Below, piece by piece: positions 41,274-50,085 of a stretch of 64,000 nucleotides of DNA. Source of the stretch: Lactiplantibacillus daoliensis (GTDB lineage Bacteria > Bacillota > Bacilli > Lactobacillales > Lactobacillaceae). A program made the position numbers and the translations under genes. Every line of letters begins with the position of its first letter. Positions within the stretch are counted from its first letter, which is position 1. The DNA is taken from positions 1-64,000 of the forward strand of contig NZ_BJDH01000011.1 in assembly GCF_005405005.1 (NCBI RefSeq), in the 5' to 3' direction. The notes beneath the pieces were generated by a model. That model did no database searches and was not told the origin of the DNA. It was given only the letters and a program-made list of their open reading frames with translations.

Positions 41274-42008
41274 TTTGGTTGGATAAATCGTGAACTCGTT
41301 GACGTTCACGTCTTCCGGTTGATCGACTGCAAAGTTCACGACATTTGCCACCGCATCGGGACTAATCCCGACTTGCTTGTAGAATGCGTCCATCCCTTGC
41401 TTTGTGTCCTTGTCGGTAATTGTGTGTAACAATTCCGTATTGATTGCGGCGGGATAAAGGCTCGCCGTCCGAATATTAGTGTCTTCTTCGGCGCTCTCCA
41501 TCCGAATAACTTCCATCAAGTTGCGAACCGCAAACTTCGTGGCGCCGTAGACCCCAGCACCAGCAAAACTCTTAATCCCAGCGACCGAAAAAGTCGTGAT
41601 AATTTGACCGTGTTTTTGCGTAGTAAAGATTGGCATAACGGCCGCAACCCCATGTAAAACACCTTTCAAATTAATATCGACCATCGCATCCCATTCATCC
41701 GTATGCAAGGCACTGATTGGAGAACTCGGCATAATCCCAGCGTTGTTGAAGATCACATCCAAGCCGCCAAATTTAGTTTGAGCTAATTTGACCAAGCCAG
41801 CTACATCCGCTTGCTTAGTGACATCAGTTACTTGGTAGGCAGCGGTGCCACCAGCGGCTTCAATATCCTTAACAATCGCTTGTAGCCGGGCTTCACGCCG
41901 CGCACCCAAAACCACTTTAGCGCCATGTTTTGCTAATAATTTTGCTGAAGCTTCACCAATCCCAGATGAGGCTCCCGTAATCACGATTACTTTATTTTTA
42001 ACCGTCAT
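41265..42008 (-). CDS. Short-chain dehydrogenase/reductase (SDR)
   Basis: A 247-residue NAD(P)-dependent oxidoreductase. TGASSGIGEA near the N-terminus binds the cofactor, NNAGIM is the structural motif, and the catalytic Ser and YxxxK appear in TTFSVAGIKSFAGAGVYGATKFA. RREARL after strand 2 favours NADP(H). It is the last gene of a cupin-CMD-SDR operon and overlaps the CMD gene by four bases. The operon is under a MerR-type promoter, which suggests a role in handling reactive aldehydes or quinones. The substrate is unknown. Confidence 0.92.
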   Translation of the reverse strand: MTVKNKVIVITGASSGIGEASAKLLAKHGAKVVLGARREARLQAIVKDIEAAGGTAAYQVTDVTKQADVAGLVKLAQTKFGGLDVIFNNAGIMPSSPISALHTDEWDAMVDINLKGVLHGVAAVMPIFTTQKHGQIITTFSVAGIKSFAGAGVYGATKFAVRNLMEVIRMESAEEDTNIRTASLYPAAINTELLHTITDKDTKQGMDAFYKQVGISPDAVANVVNFAVDQPEDVNVNEFTIYPTKQA

Positions 42009-42340
42009 GTAATGCTCCTATTCTTCACCGAAAACTTCTTTAGCCACGCCCATGGCTGACCAAGCTTTGGCCAACCAGCGTAAAAGGCTAAGTGTGTAAT
42101 TTCTTCGACAACTTCATCTTTGGTTAAGCCATTTTGCTTACCCATTTGCAAATGCGCCTTTAATTGTGGAAAAGCGCCACTAGTCATCAAACTAGCAATC
42201 GTAATCATACTGCGATCACGTAAACTCAGTTCCGATTCACGGGACCAAACTTCACCAAATAATACATCATCATTGAGGGCGGCGAACTTAGGGGCGAAAT
42301 CGCCCAAATTATTGCGACCTGCGGTTTGTTTTTTAGCCAT
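42005..42340 (-). CDS. Carboxymuconolactone decarboxylase (CMD) family protein
   Basis: A 111-residue single-domain protein. FGEVWSRESELSLRDRSMITIA, the HLQMGKQNGLTKDEVVEEITHLAFYAGWP run and the small alpha-helical fold are typical of CMD proteins. It has no CxxC, so it is not an AhpD-like peroxidase. It is encoded between a cupin and an SDR in one operon; CMD-cupin pairs are common and are thought to process small carbonyl or lactone compounds. The ATG follows AGGAGGAATTAAGA. Confidence 0.88.
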   Translation of the reverse strand: MAKKQTAGRNNLGDFAPKFAALNDDVLFGEVWSRESELSLRDRSMITIASLMTSGAFPQLKAHLQMGKQNGLTKDEVVEEITHLAFYAGWPKLGQPWAWLKKFSVKNRSIT

Positions 42341-42352
42341 TCTTAATTCCTC

Positions 42353-42754
42353 CTAGCCTAATTTTGCGTATGCAACGTCATCAACAGGTTCAAGCCATTC
42401 GCTCGTGCCTTTCGTGATGGCAACGTGTGAGAACCAACTGTCTTTGGTCGCACCATGCCAATGTTTAATGCCTTCATGAATCGTGACGCTGTCGCCAGCA
42501 TGTAACAATTGCGCTGGTTTGCCAGCTTCTTGATACCAACCTTCGCCACCAGTAACTAATAAAATTTGAAAACCATCATGATGGATGTGCCAGTTATTCC
42601 GGCAACCAGGTTCAAAAGTCACATTCGCCACATTGACATCAATCTCATCACCCGGTTCAGATAACCCTTGTAGATAACTTTGGCCAATAAAATACTTGGC
42701 ATACGCCGTATTCTTTTCGCCTAAACCAAAAACGCCACTTTTACTCTCTGACAT
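42353..42754 (-). CDS. Cupin domain protein
   Basis: A 133-residue single cupin. The first cupin motif is seen as CRNNWHIHHDGFQILLVTGGEGWY with metal-binding His residues, and the second as LHAGDSVTIHEGIKHWHGAT. This is the form often fused or linked to CMD proteins. It is the first gene of the operon, 12 bp before the CMD gene and just downstream of the MerR-type operator. The ATG follows TAGGAGGAATTATTT. The reaction is unknown. Confidence 0.9.
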   Translation of the reverse strand: MSESKSGVFGLGEKNTAYAKYFIGQSYLQGLSEPGDEIDVNVANVTFEPGCRNNWHIHHDGFQILLVTGGEGWYQEAGKPAQLLHAGDSVTIHEGIKHWHGATKDSWFSHVAITKGTSEWLEPVDDVAYAKLG

Positions 42755-42798
42755 AAATAATTCCTCCTAAATTACTTGTTTTCCTTATCGATGAGTTC

Positions 42799-42829
42799 AC
42801 TATATTACTTAAAGTGTACTTTAAGTCAA
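42799..42829 (-). promoter_or_regulatory. MerR-regulated promoter of the cupin-CMD-SDR operon
   Basis: Minus strand: TTGACT (42829-42824), a 19-bp spacer, TATAGT (42804-42799). The spacer is filled by a dyad with 9-bp arms, ACTTAAAGT-GT-ACTTTAAGT (42807-42826). Both the 19-bp spacing and the dyad are classic for MerR activators. Confidence 0.88.
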
Positions 42830-42844
42830 TACCAAAGCACAAAC

Positions 42845-42893
42845 TTGTTAAAATAATTTTTCGTGGTATCATCTTTCTTAAAGTAACTTGAAG
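42845..42893 (+). promoter_or_regulatory. merR promoter and second operator
   Basis: TTGTTA (42845-42850), 16-bp spacer, TATCAT (42867-42872). A near-copy of the operator dyad, CTTAAAGTAACTTGAAG, lies at 42877-42893, just past the start of transcription. This fits negative autoregulation. Confidence 0.65.
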
Positions 42894-42908
42894 AAAGGAC
42901 GTCTTTGC

Positions 42909-43349
42909 ATGCCTACTGAAACCAAAATTGAAACCCAATATTCAATTGGTGATTTTGCCAAAGCAGTTGGGTTAACCGCGCCAACCTTACGCTATTACGA
43001 AACGGAAGGCTTGATTGAGACACACCGACTAGCCAATGGTCGTCGCTATTATGAAGAAGCCGATATTAACTGGGTTAAATTCCTGCTACATTTAAAAGGA
43101 ACCGGTATGAGCATCAGTGAGTTGAAGCAATACGTCATCTGGCGAGCAGCCGGTGATGACACGATTCCAGAGCGCCTCGACCTATTGAAAAAGGTTAAAG
43201 CTGACTTTCTTGTTCAATTTGATGAAGTCCAACATCATTTACAGATTCTTAATGACAAGATCAACTGGTACGAAGAAAAGGAAGCCGGCGTCACCAAAGA
43301 CCCCGAAAGTTTCCGAGCTTACCTTGATCGCTTTGGTCACCACGAGTAA
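42909..43349 (+). CDS. MerR-family regulator (AdhR-like)
   Basis: From ATG 42909 a 146-residue regulator. The helix-turn-helix YSIGDFAKAVGLTAPTLRYYE is followed by the wing, then KGTGMSISELKQYV and a long dimerisation helix. The effector end is short and has no Cys cluster, so metal sensing is unlikely. Aldehyde or small electrophile response, as for AdhR, is plausible. It is divergent from the cupin-CMD-SDR operon with operator dyads on both sides. The TTG at 42888 overlaps the second operator and is rejected as start. Confidence 0.92.
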   Translation: MPTETKIETQYSIGDFAKAVGLTAPTLRYYETEGLIETHRLANGRRYYEEADINWVKFLLHLKGTGMSISELKQYVIWRAAGDDTIPERLDLLKKVKADFLVQFDEVQHHLQILNDKINWYEEKEAGVTKDPESFRAYLDRFGHHE

Positions 43350-43350
43350 A

Positions 43351-43391
43351 TGAAAAGGCGGCGTGCACAAATTGCACGCCGCCTTTTCATT
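43351..43391 (+). terminator. Terminator after merR
   Basis: TGAAAAGGCGGCGTGC, loop ACAAATT, GCACGCCGCCTTTTCA. Perfect 16-bp stem usable in both directions. Confidence 0.92.
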
Positions 43392-43501
43392 ATAGAATCA
43401 ATAGCCAGTTCATTCACAAATAGATTTAGACATTACTTGCCCACAGCACAGGCTATCTAGCCATGAAGTCTGAACCTTTAACCGATTCTGGTTTTAAGTT
43501 C

Positions 43502-43957
43502 CTAATCTTTCTTAAATACGAGCCATTTTGATAAGAAGTAGTTTGCGACCAACGCAATCCCATGACCGATCACCTTAGTCATCGTCCCATTCACCGACAA
43601 TACAGAAATGCCGAGCCATAAAATGACGGCTTCAATCAAATAAGTCGCGACCCGAGTACCATAAAAGGTGCCGACTTCTTTAACTAAGCTCTTCGTTTCA
43701 TGTTGGAATACAAACATTTTGTTAACGACAAACGAGAACAAAACACTTAAAAACCAGTCAATTAAGTTTGCAATTTGGTATTCGATACCAAATGTATGAT
43801 ACAGCAAATAGAACAAGGCAACGTTAAAGACAACCGTAATGACGCCCCACAACGCATAGAGCTGTAACTCGTTATTGGCCTTTTCTTCAACTGCTTCTAA
43901 TTCTTCTTCAAATTCTGCCTCAGTATGCGGTACTGGACGTTCCTTATCCTTGTCCAT
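43502..43957 (-). CDS. GtrA family membrane protein
   Basis: A 151-residue protein with an acidic cytoplasmic N-terminus (about 30 residues, EAEFEEELEAVEEK) and four transmembrane helices. The block LIDWFLSVLFSFVVNKMFVF and the ending LVANYFLSKWLVF are the GtrA signatures. Such proteins are thought to flip polyprenyl-phosphate sugars across the membrane for glycosylation of wall polymers or proteins. The gene lies 18 bp after an M20 deacylase and is probably co-transcribed. Neither gene's partner sugar transferase is adjacent. Confidence 0.88.
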   Translation of the reverse strand: MDKDKERPVPHTEAEFEEELEAVEEKANNELQLYALWGVITVVFNVALFYLLYHTFGIEYQIANLIDWFLSVLFSFVVNKMFVFQHETKSLVKEVGTFYGTRVATYLIEAVILWLGISVLSVNGTMTKVIGHGIALVANYFLSKWLVFKKD

Positions 43958-43975
43958 CTCTCAAAATACCCCCAC

Positions 43976-45211
43976 TTATGCTAATAATTTTGTAAATAAT
44001 TGTTCATATAACTTAATAAAGCGTTGATACATATCCAAATCAACATATTCATTGACCTGATGGGCAGTAATATTCCCTGGTCCAAAGACAATGATTTCCA
44101 TATCTGGATTCTTAACGATGTAAGACGAAGCATCCGTCCCACCTGGTGCACCAAAATATGGTAAGGCCTGCGTCAAGACTTGTTCGCCAACTTGCTTAGC
44201 TAACTGAACTAAGTTTGCTTCAGCCGGTGTGTGCACTGGATAGAAGCTGTCTTGAACATTTAGTGTCAAATCAGCACCCGCAGCATTGCACTCGGCAATG
44301 AGTTTTTCCAAAGCAGCAATTATTTTATCATTGCGTAATTCTGGAATGGTCCGAACCTTGACCGACATGTCTGCACTAGCTGGCACCGTATTGATCTGTT
44401 CGCCACCATTGATGAGTGTCACTACTGGCACCGTGGCCCCTAAAACAGGATTAATCGTTGTTTTAAAGCTTTCAAAATAAGCGGTTTGTTTTTGATAAAA
44501 CTGCATTAACATATCGATCGCATTTTTACCGATGGTTGGCATCGAGCTATGAGCCGCCACACCCTTGGCATGCACCGAATAAGTTAACGACCCTTTATGA
44601 GCTAATTCGATAAAATGTTGTTCCGTGGTCGGATTGGCAGCCATCATTTTTTCAGCAATCTCAGCATCAACACCCAACATCGCTTGAATTGGCTTTTGCG
44701 TGAGCAATTGCTTGTCCGCGCCACTAGGTTCACCAACGATCAAAGCATCAATGTCATCCGCATAGCCCATATCGACTAATTGTTCCGCACCCAAATGACC
44801 GTCTTCTTCGCCAACAGTCGCCATTAAACGCAAGGTCCCATGTAACGGCACATTGGCTTCTTTCAAGTTAATGAAGGCAAATACACCTGCCATTAAGCCG
44901 GCTTTCATATCCGTGGCACCACGGCCAAACAAGCGATTATCTTTAACCGCTGCGGACAAAGCTGGAACCGCCCACTTGCTCTCGTCGCCAAGCGCAACCG
45001 TATCTTCATGGCCATCAAAGCCCACGACTGGGCCATTACCGTCACCAATTTCAGCGACTAAACTCGTCCGATTGGGCGCATAGTCAATCAATTTAGCGTC
45101 GATACCATGTTGCTTAAGCAACTTGGCTAGGTAATCGGCCACTGGTTTTTCATTATCATTGACCGTATTCATTTTTACAATATCACTTAATGCTTGGATT
45201 GTTGCATCCAT
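43976..45211 (-). CDS. M20 family metallopeptidase (ArgE/DapE-type deacylase)
   Basis: From ATG 45211 a 411-residue zinc enzyme. The first ligands are in VGFDGHEDTV, the catalytic Glu pair in TVGEEDGHLGAE, a later ligand in IVGEPSG, and the last His in the C-terminal ITAHQVNEYV. The middle ~110 residues are the dimerisation lid. It removes an acyl group from an N-acyl amino acid; succinyl-diaminopimelate is the usual annotation but not certain. GGGGTGACGGAA precedes ATG 45211. The GTG at 45220 is within that site. Confidence 0.88.
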   Translation of the reverse strand: MDATIQALSDIVKMNTVNDNEKPVADYLAKLLKQHGIDAKLIDYAPNRTSLVAEIGDGNGPVVGFDGHEDTVALGDESKWAVPALSAAVKDNRLFGRGATDMKAGLMAGVFAFINLKEANVPLHGTLRLMATVGEEDGHLGAEQLVDMGYADDIDALIVGEPSGADKQLLTQKPIQAMLGVDAEIAEKMMAANPTTEQHFIELAHKGSLTYSVHAKGVAAHSSMPTIGKNAIDMLMQFYQKQTAYFESFKTTINPVLGATVPVVTLINGGEQINTVPASADMSVKVRTIPELRNDKIIAALEKLIAECNAAGADLTLNVQDSFYPVHTPAEANLVQLAKQVGEQVLTQALPYFGAPGGTDASSYIVKNPDMEIIVFGPGNITAHQVNEYVDLDMYQRFIKLYEQLFTKLLA

Positions 45212-45306
45212 TTCCGTCACCCCGAGAACGTGTTTAACCTGATAAACACAATTTATACTGCAATTCGATTACATCACTTTTTAAGTCCCGGCGCAAGTCC
45301 TCACGT

Positions 45307-47883
45307 TCAATCCACTGATTTTAGTGCATCCAGCATGTTGACCCGTTTAAGCTTGCGATGCATCATCGCCATGACGATTAGACTAAATGCCACCGTTAGT
45401 AACGCCGAATAAACGTAACTCAGCGGATGGATTCCCGGTGAAAACATTAACGCGTTTGTTTCGGCCGTCTGCAGAATGTGGCTGTGCAGCCAATTACCTA
45501 GGAAACAGCCTAGAATAATTCCCAATCCCGTTAAAATTAAGTTTTCGCGGAAGATATACATCGTCACTTCGCCGTCATAAAAGCCTAAAACTTTAATCGT
45601 CGACAACTCGCGAATTCGTTCCGAAACATTGATATTCGTCAAATTGTACAACACAACCAGCGCAAGGGCGCCCGCTGAAATCACAAAGATCAGGACGACT
45701 AAGTTCATGCTATCGAACATCTTAAAGGTGGTCTTTCTTTCCGTTGCCATTAGAGTGACGTTCATAATTCCACGCTGACGCAACAGCTTGTTCGCATAAG
45801 CATTTTCTTGACGCTCACTCGTCTGGGTAAACTGAACATAATTACTATTGTAAATAGGCCGTTTACCAAACGTTTCGCGGTAATATGTCGGGCTTAAATA
45901 GACAAAGTGATTGACATAGTTTTCAGCGATTGCGGCAACTTTAACGCACTTCGTGGGTTGACCAGCTAATTTGAGTGCTAAGGTGTCGCCGACTTTAACG
46001 TGTGTCAGCTTGGCAAGCTTTTCATCGATAATGGCACCATGATTACCTAAATTATACCGTTGGTGGCTCTGACGTTGACGCAACGTAACAAATTGATTCA
46101 ATCGTTGCGTCTCTACGGGAACCCCCAGTGTGACGGTCTGTTCCCCAACACCAGCTTGCTTAACCGTCGCTTGTGCTGACTTCAAAGCTAAACTAGACCG
46201 AGTTAATTTTTCATTGGCAATCGCCCGGCGTTGTGCAGCCGTTTCCGAACCGGTCCGGGTGATAATTGCGTCATAGTGCCATAAATCATTAAACTGCTTC
46301 GTCCCAATATCGCCAATCGAATCTTTAAGACCAAAACCAGTAATCATCATGGCCATGCAACCTGCAATCCCTAAAACTGTCATTAATAAGCGTTGTTTAT
46401 AACGGAAGAGATTCCGCAACGTAATTTTATGATTAAAGCTAAGCCGATGCCACAAACCAGTCCAACGCTCCAACCAGAGGGTCTTACCCGCTTTGGGTGA
46501 TTTTGGCTGTAACAATTGTGCTGGTAAACTACGCAAATCGACCCGTAAAACAATCAGCGCCGTCCCTAATGTGCACAATAACGCAATGACTAAGGCAATC
46601 AGGATATCTGACCAAATATACTGAACACCGATTGCTGGCAGGTTATACATACTCCCATAGGCTTGGGCAATGAACTGTGGAAAGAAATTGACACCGAATA
46701 AGACGCCCAAGCCAGTCCCAATTAAGGCAGCCAGACCGCCATAAATCATAAATTCGCTTCCAACGGCGGCATTGGAATAACCTAAAGCCTTCAATGTTCC
46801 CATTTGTAACCGCAGTTCTTCCACCATCCGCGTCATCGTGGTTAAACAGATCAGCGCGGCAATCGCAATAAAGAAGAGTGGAAAGACCGTTGACAGTGCA
46901 ACAACCCGTTGTGTATTTTCGTGATACTCAGTATAACCCGGGTTATCAGCACGATTACTGTAAAGATAAGTTGGTTGCTTAATCGCCGCAACTTTGGCCT
47001 GTGCGTTTGTGAGTTGCGCTTGTAACTTAACCAATTGTGGCGTGTTCGCTGGGACTTGGGCAGCTAAACTGGTCACCGCTTGTGACAGTGGCGTTAACTG
47101 CTGCTGAGCTGCTTGCTGTAAACTCTGTTGCCGCTTTTTAGCTTGTGGGCGCAACCAACGCTTCAGTTTCGTCGTATTTGTGTGGTTTAACCGGTTGTAT
47201 TTTGCCGTATATGGTTTCACGCCAATTAAGTTCTTAAATTGGACGTCAATTCGCGTGAATACCTTTAGCTTTAAGGTTTGCGGCCGGACATAGGCGACAT
47301 AATCTAAGGTACCTTTACCAACCGTGGTCACACCCCGGGTAGTATTTTCCACATAGCGTGGTGAGTTCACAAAACCAACAACTTTAAACTGCCGCCGAGT
47401 AAACTTTTTATTCACGGCCTTACTACTAACGATTCGATAAGTCGATCCCAAGGTTAAACTTGGCTGAAGCACTTTAGCCTGCGAATCCAAAACAATTTCA
47501 TTGGCTTTTTTTGGTAAGCGCCCACTGATGACCCGTAGCTGATTGAGTTTTTGGGTCGTCGGTAACTCAGCCACCCGAACGACGCGGTTGTTATTGAGCT
47601 GATTCACATCAAGATATTTCTCGGGTTGTATGATTAGTTCATCACGATGCTTCTGTAACGCTTTTATATCGGCAGTTGTTAGACCCAAGGTTGATTGCAC
47701 ACTATTTGTGGCTAGCCGTTGTTTAGCAAAATAATCATCCGCTGCCTGTAACATATCGGGTCCCGTGGCTCGAATCCCCGTGTAAAAAGCGACCCCCAAA
47801 AAGATAATCAACATAATCGAAAAGAAACGCGCTTTAGATCGCCAGATTTCACGGCGAATGGCTTTAAGATACGCTCTTGTCAT
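45307..47883 (-). CDS. ABC transporter permease, FtsX/MacB-type (large, two FtsX domains)
   Basis: From ATG 47883 an 858-residue permease. A first transmembrane helix (FFSIMLIIFLGVAFYTGI) is followed by a long extracellular domain with a coiled, Gln-rich part (about residues 240-320), three helices, a second helix-plus-domain unit, and three final helices with SERIRELSTIKVLGFYDGEV. This is the layout of bacitracin- or lipid-type exporters. It lies 10 bp after its ATPase gene. The frame from 47961 would overlap that gene and has no site. The cargo is unknown; no BceRS-type two-component pair is adjacent. Confidence 0.87.
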   Translation of the reverse strand: MTRAYLKAIRREIWRSKARFFSIMLIIFLGVAFYTGIRATGPDMLQAADDYFAKQRLATNSVQSTLGLTTADIKALQKHRDELIIQPEKYLDVNQLNNNRVVRVAELPTTQKLNQLRVISGRLPKKANEIVLDSQAKVLQPSLTLGSTYRIVSSKAVNKKFTRRQFKVVGFVNSPRYVENTTRGVTTVGKGTLDYVAYVRPQTLKLKVFTRIDVQFKNLIGVKPYTAKYNRLNHTNTTKLKRWLRPQAKKRQQSLQQAAQQQLTPLSQAVTSLAAQVPANTPQLVKLQAQLTNAQAKVAAIKQPTYLYSNRADNPGYTEYHENTQRVVALSTVFPLFFIAIAALICLTTMTRMVEELRLQMGTLKALGYSNAAVGSEFMIYGGLAALIGTGLGVLFGVNFFPQFIAQAYGSMYNLPAIGVQYIWSDILIALVIALLCTLGTALIVLRVDLRSLPAQLLQPKSPKAGKTLWLERWTGLWHRLSFNHKITLRNLFRYKQRLLMTVLGIAGCMAMMITGFGLKDSIGDIGTKQFNDLWHYDAIITRTGSETAAQRRAIANEKLTRSSLALKSAQATVKQAGVGEQTVTLGVPVETQRLNQFVTLRQRQSHQRYNLGNHGAIIDEKLAKLTHVKVGDTLALKLAGQPTKCVKVAAIAENYVNHFVYLSPTYYRETFGKRPIYNSNYVQFTQTSERQENAYANKLLRQRGIMNVTLMATERKTTFKMFDSMNLVVLIFVISAGALALVVLYNLTNINVSERIRELSTIKVLGFYDGEVTMYIFRENLILTGLGIILGCFLGNWLHSHILQTAETNALMFSPGIHPLSYVYSALLTVAFSLIVMAMMHRKLKRVNMLDALKSVD

Positions 47884-47893
47884 GACTAAACAC

Positions 47894-48595
47894 CTACCAT
47901 TCAATCTCAGCCAATGGCGTCGGATGGTCATTGTAAACGACCGACTGGACCTTGGCATCATTAATTCGAATCACCTGATCCCCCAGCTGCGCAATCGCAC
48001 TATTATGCGTCACGATAATAACCGTGGTCTGGGTTTCACGAGCCGCATCTTGAATCACTTGTAGAACCTGTTTGCCCGTTCGATAATCCAGAGCCCCAGT
48101 TGGTTCATCGCACAATAAAAGCTTAGGATTCTTCGCAACTGCGCGAGCGATGGCCACACGTTGCTGTTCCCCACCGGATAATTGTGCCGGAAAGTTACCC
48201 GCACGATCCGTCAAGCCCACTAGTTTTAAAGTTTCATCAACGTCACGGGCATTTTTCGTGATTTGTGACGCCAGTTCCACATTTTCTCTGGCCGTCAAAT
48301 TAGGCACTAAATTGTAAAATTGAAAGACGAACCCAACCGCTTGGCGGCGATAAGTGGTCAATTGCTTGGGTGAAAACTGGGCAATATCCTCGCCATCAAT
48401 CAAAACTTGTCCACTAGTCGGCGTATCCATTCCGCCCAATATATTTAATAATGTCGATTTACCAGCGCCGCTCGGTCCTAAAATAGTCACTACTGAACCT
48501 TGTGCAACTTCGAATGATAACGCCTGATTGGCAACGGTTCGCTGGTTTCCATTCCGAAACTCTCGGGTTTCTTTAATTACTTCGATATATGCCAT
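47894..48595 (-). CDS. ABC transporter ATP-binding protein, MacB/LolD type
   Basis: A 233-residue ATPase. The Walker A is GPSGAGKST near residue 41, the signature is [14 protein letters not shown], the Walker B is [12 protein letters not shown], and the switch is IIVTHN. PTGALDY is the usual form for FtsX-type exporters. It is the first gene of a two-gene operon with the large permease. The ATG follows TAGGAGGACTTTAAC. The region upstream holds only repeat remnants, so the promoter must lie between about 48600 and 48690. Confidence 0.94.
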   Translation of the reverse strand: MAYIEVIKETREFRNGNQRTVANQALSFEVAQGSVVTILGPSGAGKSTLLNILGGMDTPTSGQVLIDGEDIAQFSPKQLTTYRRQAVGFVFQFYNLVPNLTARENVELASQITKNARDVDETLKLVGLTDRAGNFPAQLSGGEQQRVAIARAVAKNPKLLLCDEPTGALDYRTGKQVLQVIQDAARETQTTVIIVTHNSAIAQLGDQVIRINDAKVQSVVYNDHPTPLAEIEW

Positions 48596-48689
48596 GTTAA
48601 AGTCCTCCTATGTATTCGGTTACATTTATATCATACCTTAAAATCAGCCAACTCCGCTAATTTCAACAAACTTCTCTCAGCTTCACTGT

Positions 48690-48830
48690 GGATGCCACTT
48701 CCGGTTAACACTGATAGCGTGCGGTCGTGCCAACCTCCAGCGGCATAATCGTAGAAAATTAACACTATCTTTCAAAACCAATAACAATCTCAAAGACTAA
48801 TCATAGCGGAGTCAGGCAGAATCGATGTGC
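48690..48830 (+). repeat. Dispersed repeat remnant D1
   Basis: Contains CCACTTCCGGTTAACACTGATAG, GCGTGCGGTCG and CCAACCTCCAGC: the two arms of the L-module with its interior lost. Then comes TAGCGGAGTCAGGCAGAATCG, the start of the R-module. Same orientation as copy C. Decayed. Confidence 0.6.
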
Positions 48831-48851
48831 TTTTTCACTTTAATAACCCAA

Positions 48852-48892
48852 ACAAAAAATCAGTCAGCAACTGCTTTCACAGCACTAACTGA
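48852..48892 (-). terminator. Terminator-like hairpin between repeat remnants
   Basis: Minus strand: GGTCAGTTAGTGCTG, loop, CAGTTGCTGACTGATTTTTT. No gene lies immediately upstream of it on that strand; it may be a leftover or may stop readthrough from the acetyltransferase gene. Confidence 0.45.
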
Positions 48893-48921
48893 CCTTAAAT
48901 TCATTCACTAGAGGTTAAAAG

Positions 48922-49040
48922 CATCAAAAAATCACAACTATTTTATGACTTGCAACTGTTACATCTAAAGTGGACTCGCCAAAATTCAGCGCACCGTCAA
49001 TCAAAATCAGTGTGCTGTGGGGGAACGGCGTCAATCAAAA
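48922..49040 (-). repeat. Dispersed repeat remnant D2 (inverted relative to D1)
   Basis: Carries the R-module outer end: CTAAAGTGGACTCGCC, GCACCGTCAATCAAAATCAG, TGTGCTGTGGGGGAACGGCG. This matches copy F positions 61218-61290 in the same orientation. The terminal repeat (near GCATCAAAAAATCACAAC) is decayed. D1 and D2 together look like two partial insertions facing each other. Confidence 0.65.
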
Positions 49041-49286
49041 AAGGACCCCGTCCTAAAGTGGACAAGGTCGCAGTGATAGCCTGCATGAATAAGACGGTCA
49101 AATGTCTGTTAGTCATGGTAAAGGCCAACCAAAAATATGATTACTCATATTACGGACTCGAGGTCCAATAAGATATCACTATCTTATGAGTACATTTTAA
49201 CAGTCACACGCTGATTTTTACAGAGGTAACTCGTCCTACTCATCATCACGATCAGCGTAATAAGCTGCTTTTTGCTTGGCCCAATA
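49041..49286. other. Non-coding stretch after repeat D2
   Basis: About 245 bp without a credible gene. I see no terminator with a good T-run and no terminal repeat. Together with 48596-49040 it makes a ~690-bp gap filled mainly by repeat debris. Confidence 0.4.
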
Positions 49287-49856
49287 CTACTGGTCCTGTG
49301 CCGTGATTTGACGTAAAACGTGGCAGGGATTGCCAACCGCAACAACACCGTCCGGAATATCCTTCGTTACAATAGAACCAGAACCAATCACAACATTGCT
49401 CCCAATCGTGACACCGGGATTAACGACCACATTGCCACCAAACCAAACATTATCCCCAATCGTAATTGGATAACCATACTCCAATTGTTCGGCACGGATT
49501 TCAGCATCAATTGGATGTCCCGCTGTATATAATCCCACACGTGGCCCCATAAAGACATTATTACCAATCGTAATTGGCGCGACATCAATAAAAATGGCAT
49601 CGTAATTGGCGTAGAAGTTATCCCCAATGGTAGTATTACGACCATAATCGGTATGAAATGGTGGTTCCAAATAACCATTCTTGCCAATTTTATTAAATAA
49701 CTGCGTTAACAAGTCAGTCCGGGTTGCCCCTTCATCTTCAGTCGTTTGGCTATAAGCACGCGCCAACCGTTTACCTTCACGCATTTCACGAGATAATTCG
49801 GGATCATCAGCGATATAGAGTTCACCCGCCAACATCCGTTCCTTTTGTGTTTTCAT
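49287..49856 (-). CDS. Sugar O-acetyltransferase (maltose/galactoside acetyltransferase type)
   Basis: From ATG 49856 a 189-residue left-handed beta-helix enzyme of the hexapeptide family. The N-terminal Mac domain (KERMLAGELYIADDPEL) precedes hexapeptide repeats ITIGNNVFMGPRVGLYTAGHP, where the His is catalytic, and VTIGSNVVIGSGSIVTKDIP. It acetylates a sugar with acetyl-CoA; the exact sugar is unknown. The start has GGAGG 12 bases upstream, a wide spacing. A second homologue lies at 54530-55099. Confidence 0.9.
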   Translation of the reverse strand: MKTQKERMLAGELYIADDPELSREMREGKRLARAYSQTTEDEGATRTDLLTQLFNKIGKNGYLEPPFHTDYGRNTTIGDNFYANYDAIFIDVAPITIGNNVFMGPRVGLYTAGHPIDAEIRAEQLEYGYPITIGDNVWFGGNVVVNPGVTIGSNVVIGSGSIVTKDIPDGVVAVGNPCHVLRQITAQDQ

Positions 49857-50085
49857 AAGATAATCAATCCTCCACTTATTAAAAATTTGGCTACTGCTAA
49901 AGTTAACCATATCATGAAATCGATTTCAACGGCACTATGACCCATTTCTAAAAGCAAGTTGCCCCATTTGCCAACTCTCAATCAGAATTCATTCGGGCTT
50001 AGCAAATTTTTTAAGTTTTTTTATCCCCTCAATGCCGGGTAGTCGTATATAATAAGAGTTATACACACTTAAGGAGTAGAAAACT

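Noticed and set aside
41157-41429. Plus-strand frame of 90 codons over the long hairpin and the SDR end
   Set aside because: Antisense to the SDR gene, starting in an inverted repeat, with no ribosome site.
48950-49171. Frame of 73 codons across repeat remnant D2
   Set aside because: Half of it is repeat sequence, and there is no Shine-Dalgarno or family resemblance.
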